From: an uncultured Propionibacteriaceae bacterium
GTDB taxonomy: Bacteria; Actinomycetota; Actinomycetes; Propionibacteriales; Propionibacteriaceae
Assembly: GCA_947038745.1 (NCBI GenBank)
Contig: CAMQXE010000098.1
Coordinates: 1 to 5,665, forward strand
Length of the DNA: 5,665 nt
Reading direction: 5' to 3'
Under the pieces are notes generated by a model. That model was not told the DNA's origin, did no database searches, and worked only from the letters and a program-made list of their open reading frames with translations. Every line of letters begins with the position of its first letter. Positions within the stretch are counted from its first letter, which is position 1. The position numbers and the translations under genes were made by a program. Shown one piece after another: positions 5,654-5,665 of the stretch.

Positions 5654-5665
5654 CCCCTGTCTATG

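Overview
This window looks like a chromosomal core locus of an actinobacterium (Actinomycetota). Two acyl-dehydratase genes of the MaoC/HadA-HadB type, murB, a tRNA-Trp(CCA), secE, nusG, rplK and rplA occur in the order known from this phylum. NusG and SecE carry long charged N-terminal extensions, which are typical there. GC content is moderate (mid-50s percent by eye), lower than in Streptomyces or Mycobacterium. The L11 wording ([11 protein letters not shown]) and the absence of any other mycolate-pathway signal make me lean to an Actinomycetales/Micrococcales-type organism, but genus is not determinable from this window.

Left part (36-1843, + strand): a tightly packed unit of hadA-like, hadB-like and murB. 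The two dehydratase genes overlap by 14 bp. murB starts at a TTG that overlaps the end of the hadB-like gene by 8 bp, so the three are probably co-transcribed and translationally coupled. They join a fatty-acyl (de)hydratase heterodimer to the second committed step of peptidoglycan precursor synthesis.

Middle (1823-2668, - strand): a ten-helix EamA/DMT-family transporter, convergent with murB and overlapping its last 21 bp. Its GTG start has no visible Shine-Dalgarno but lies 7 nt after a TACCCT box, as expected for a leaderless mRNA. The 167-bp gap to the tRNA holds a divergent promoter region.

Right part (2747-5665, + strand): a plausible promoter, a leader hairpin, tRNA-Trp, secE, nusG, rplK and rplA, closely spaced and each with a recognisable ribosome-binding site. 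SecE and NusG serve protein export and transcription elongation/antitermination; L11 and L1 form the GTPase-associated region and the L1 stalk of the 50S subunit. Unexplained structure sits in the gaps: a terminator-shaped hairpin facing the minus strand between nusG and rplK, a two-part hairpin just before rplA, and an 11-bp perfect G/C hairpin with a run of 11 C after rplA, where rplJ-rplL would normally follow.

No mobile element, CRISPR array, phage or defence gene is visible. The observations worth a second look are the N-terminal extensions of SecE and NusG (including a duplicated ELNLDF motif), the intergenic hairpins and a substitution in L11.
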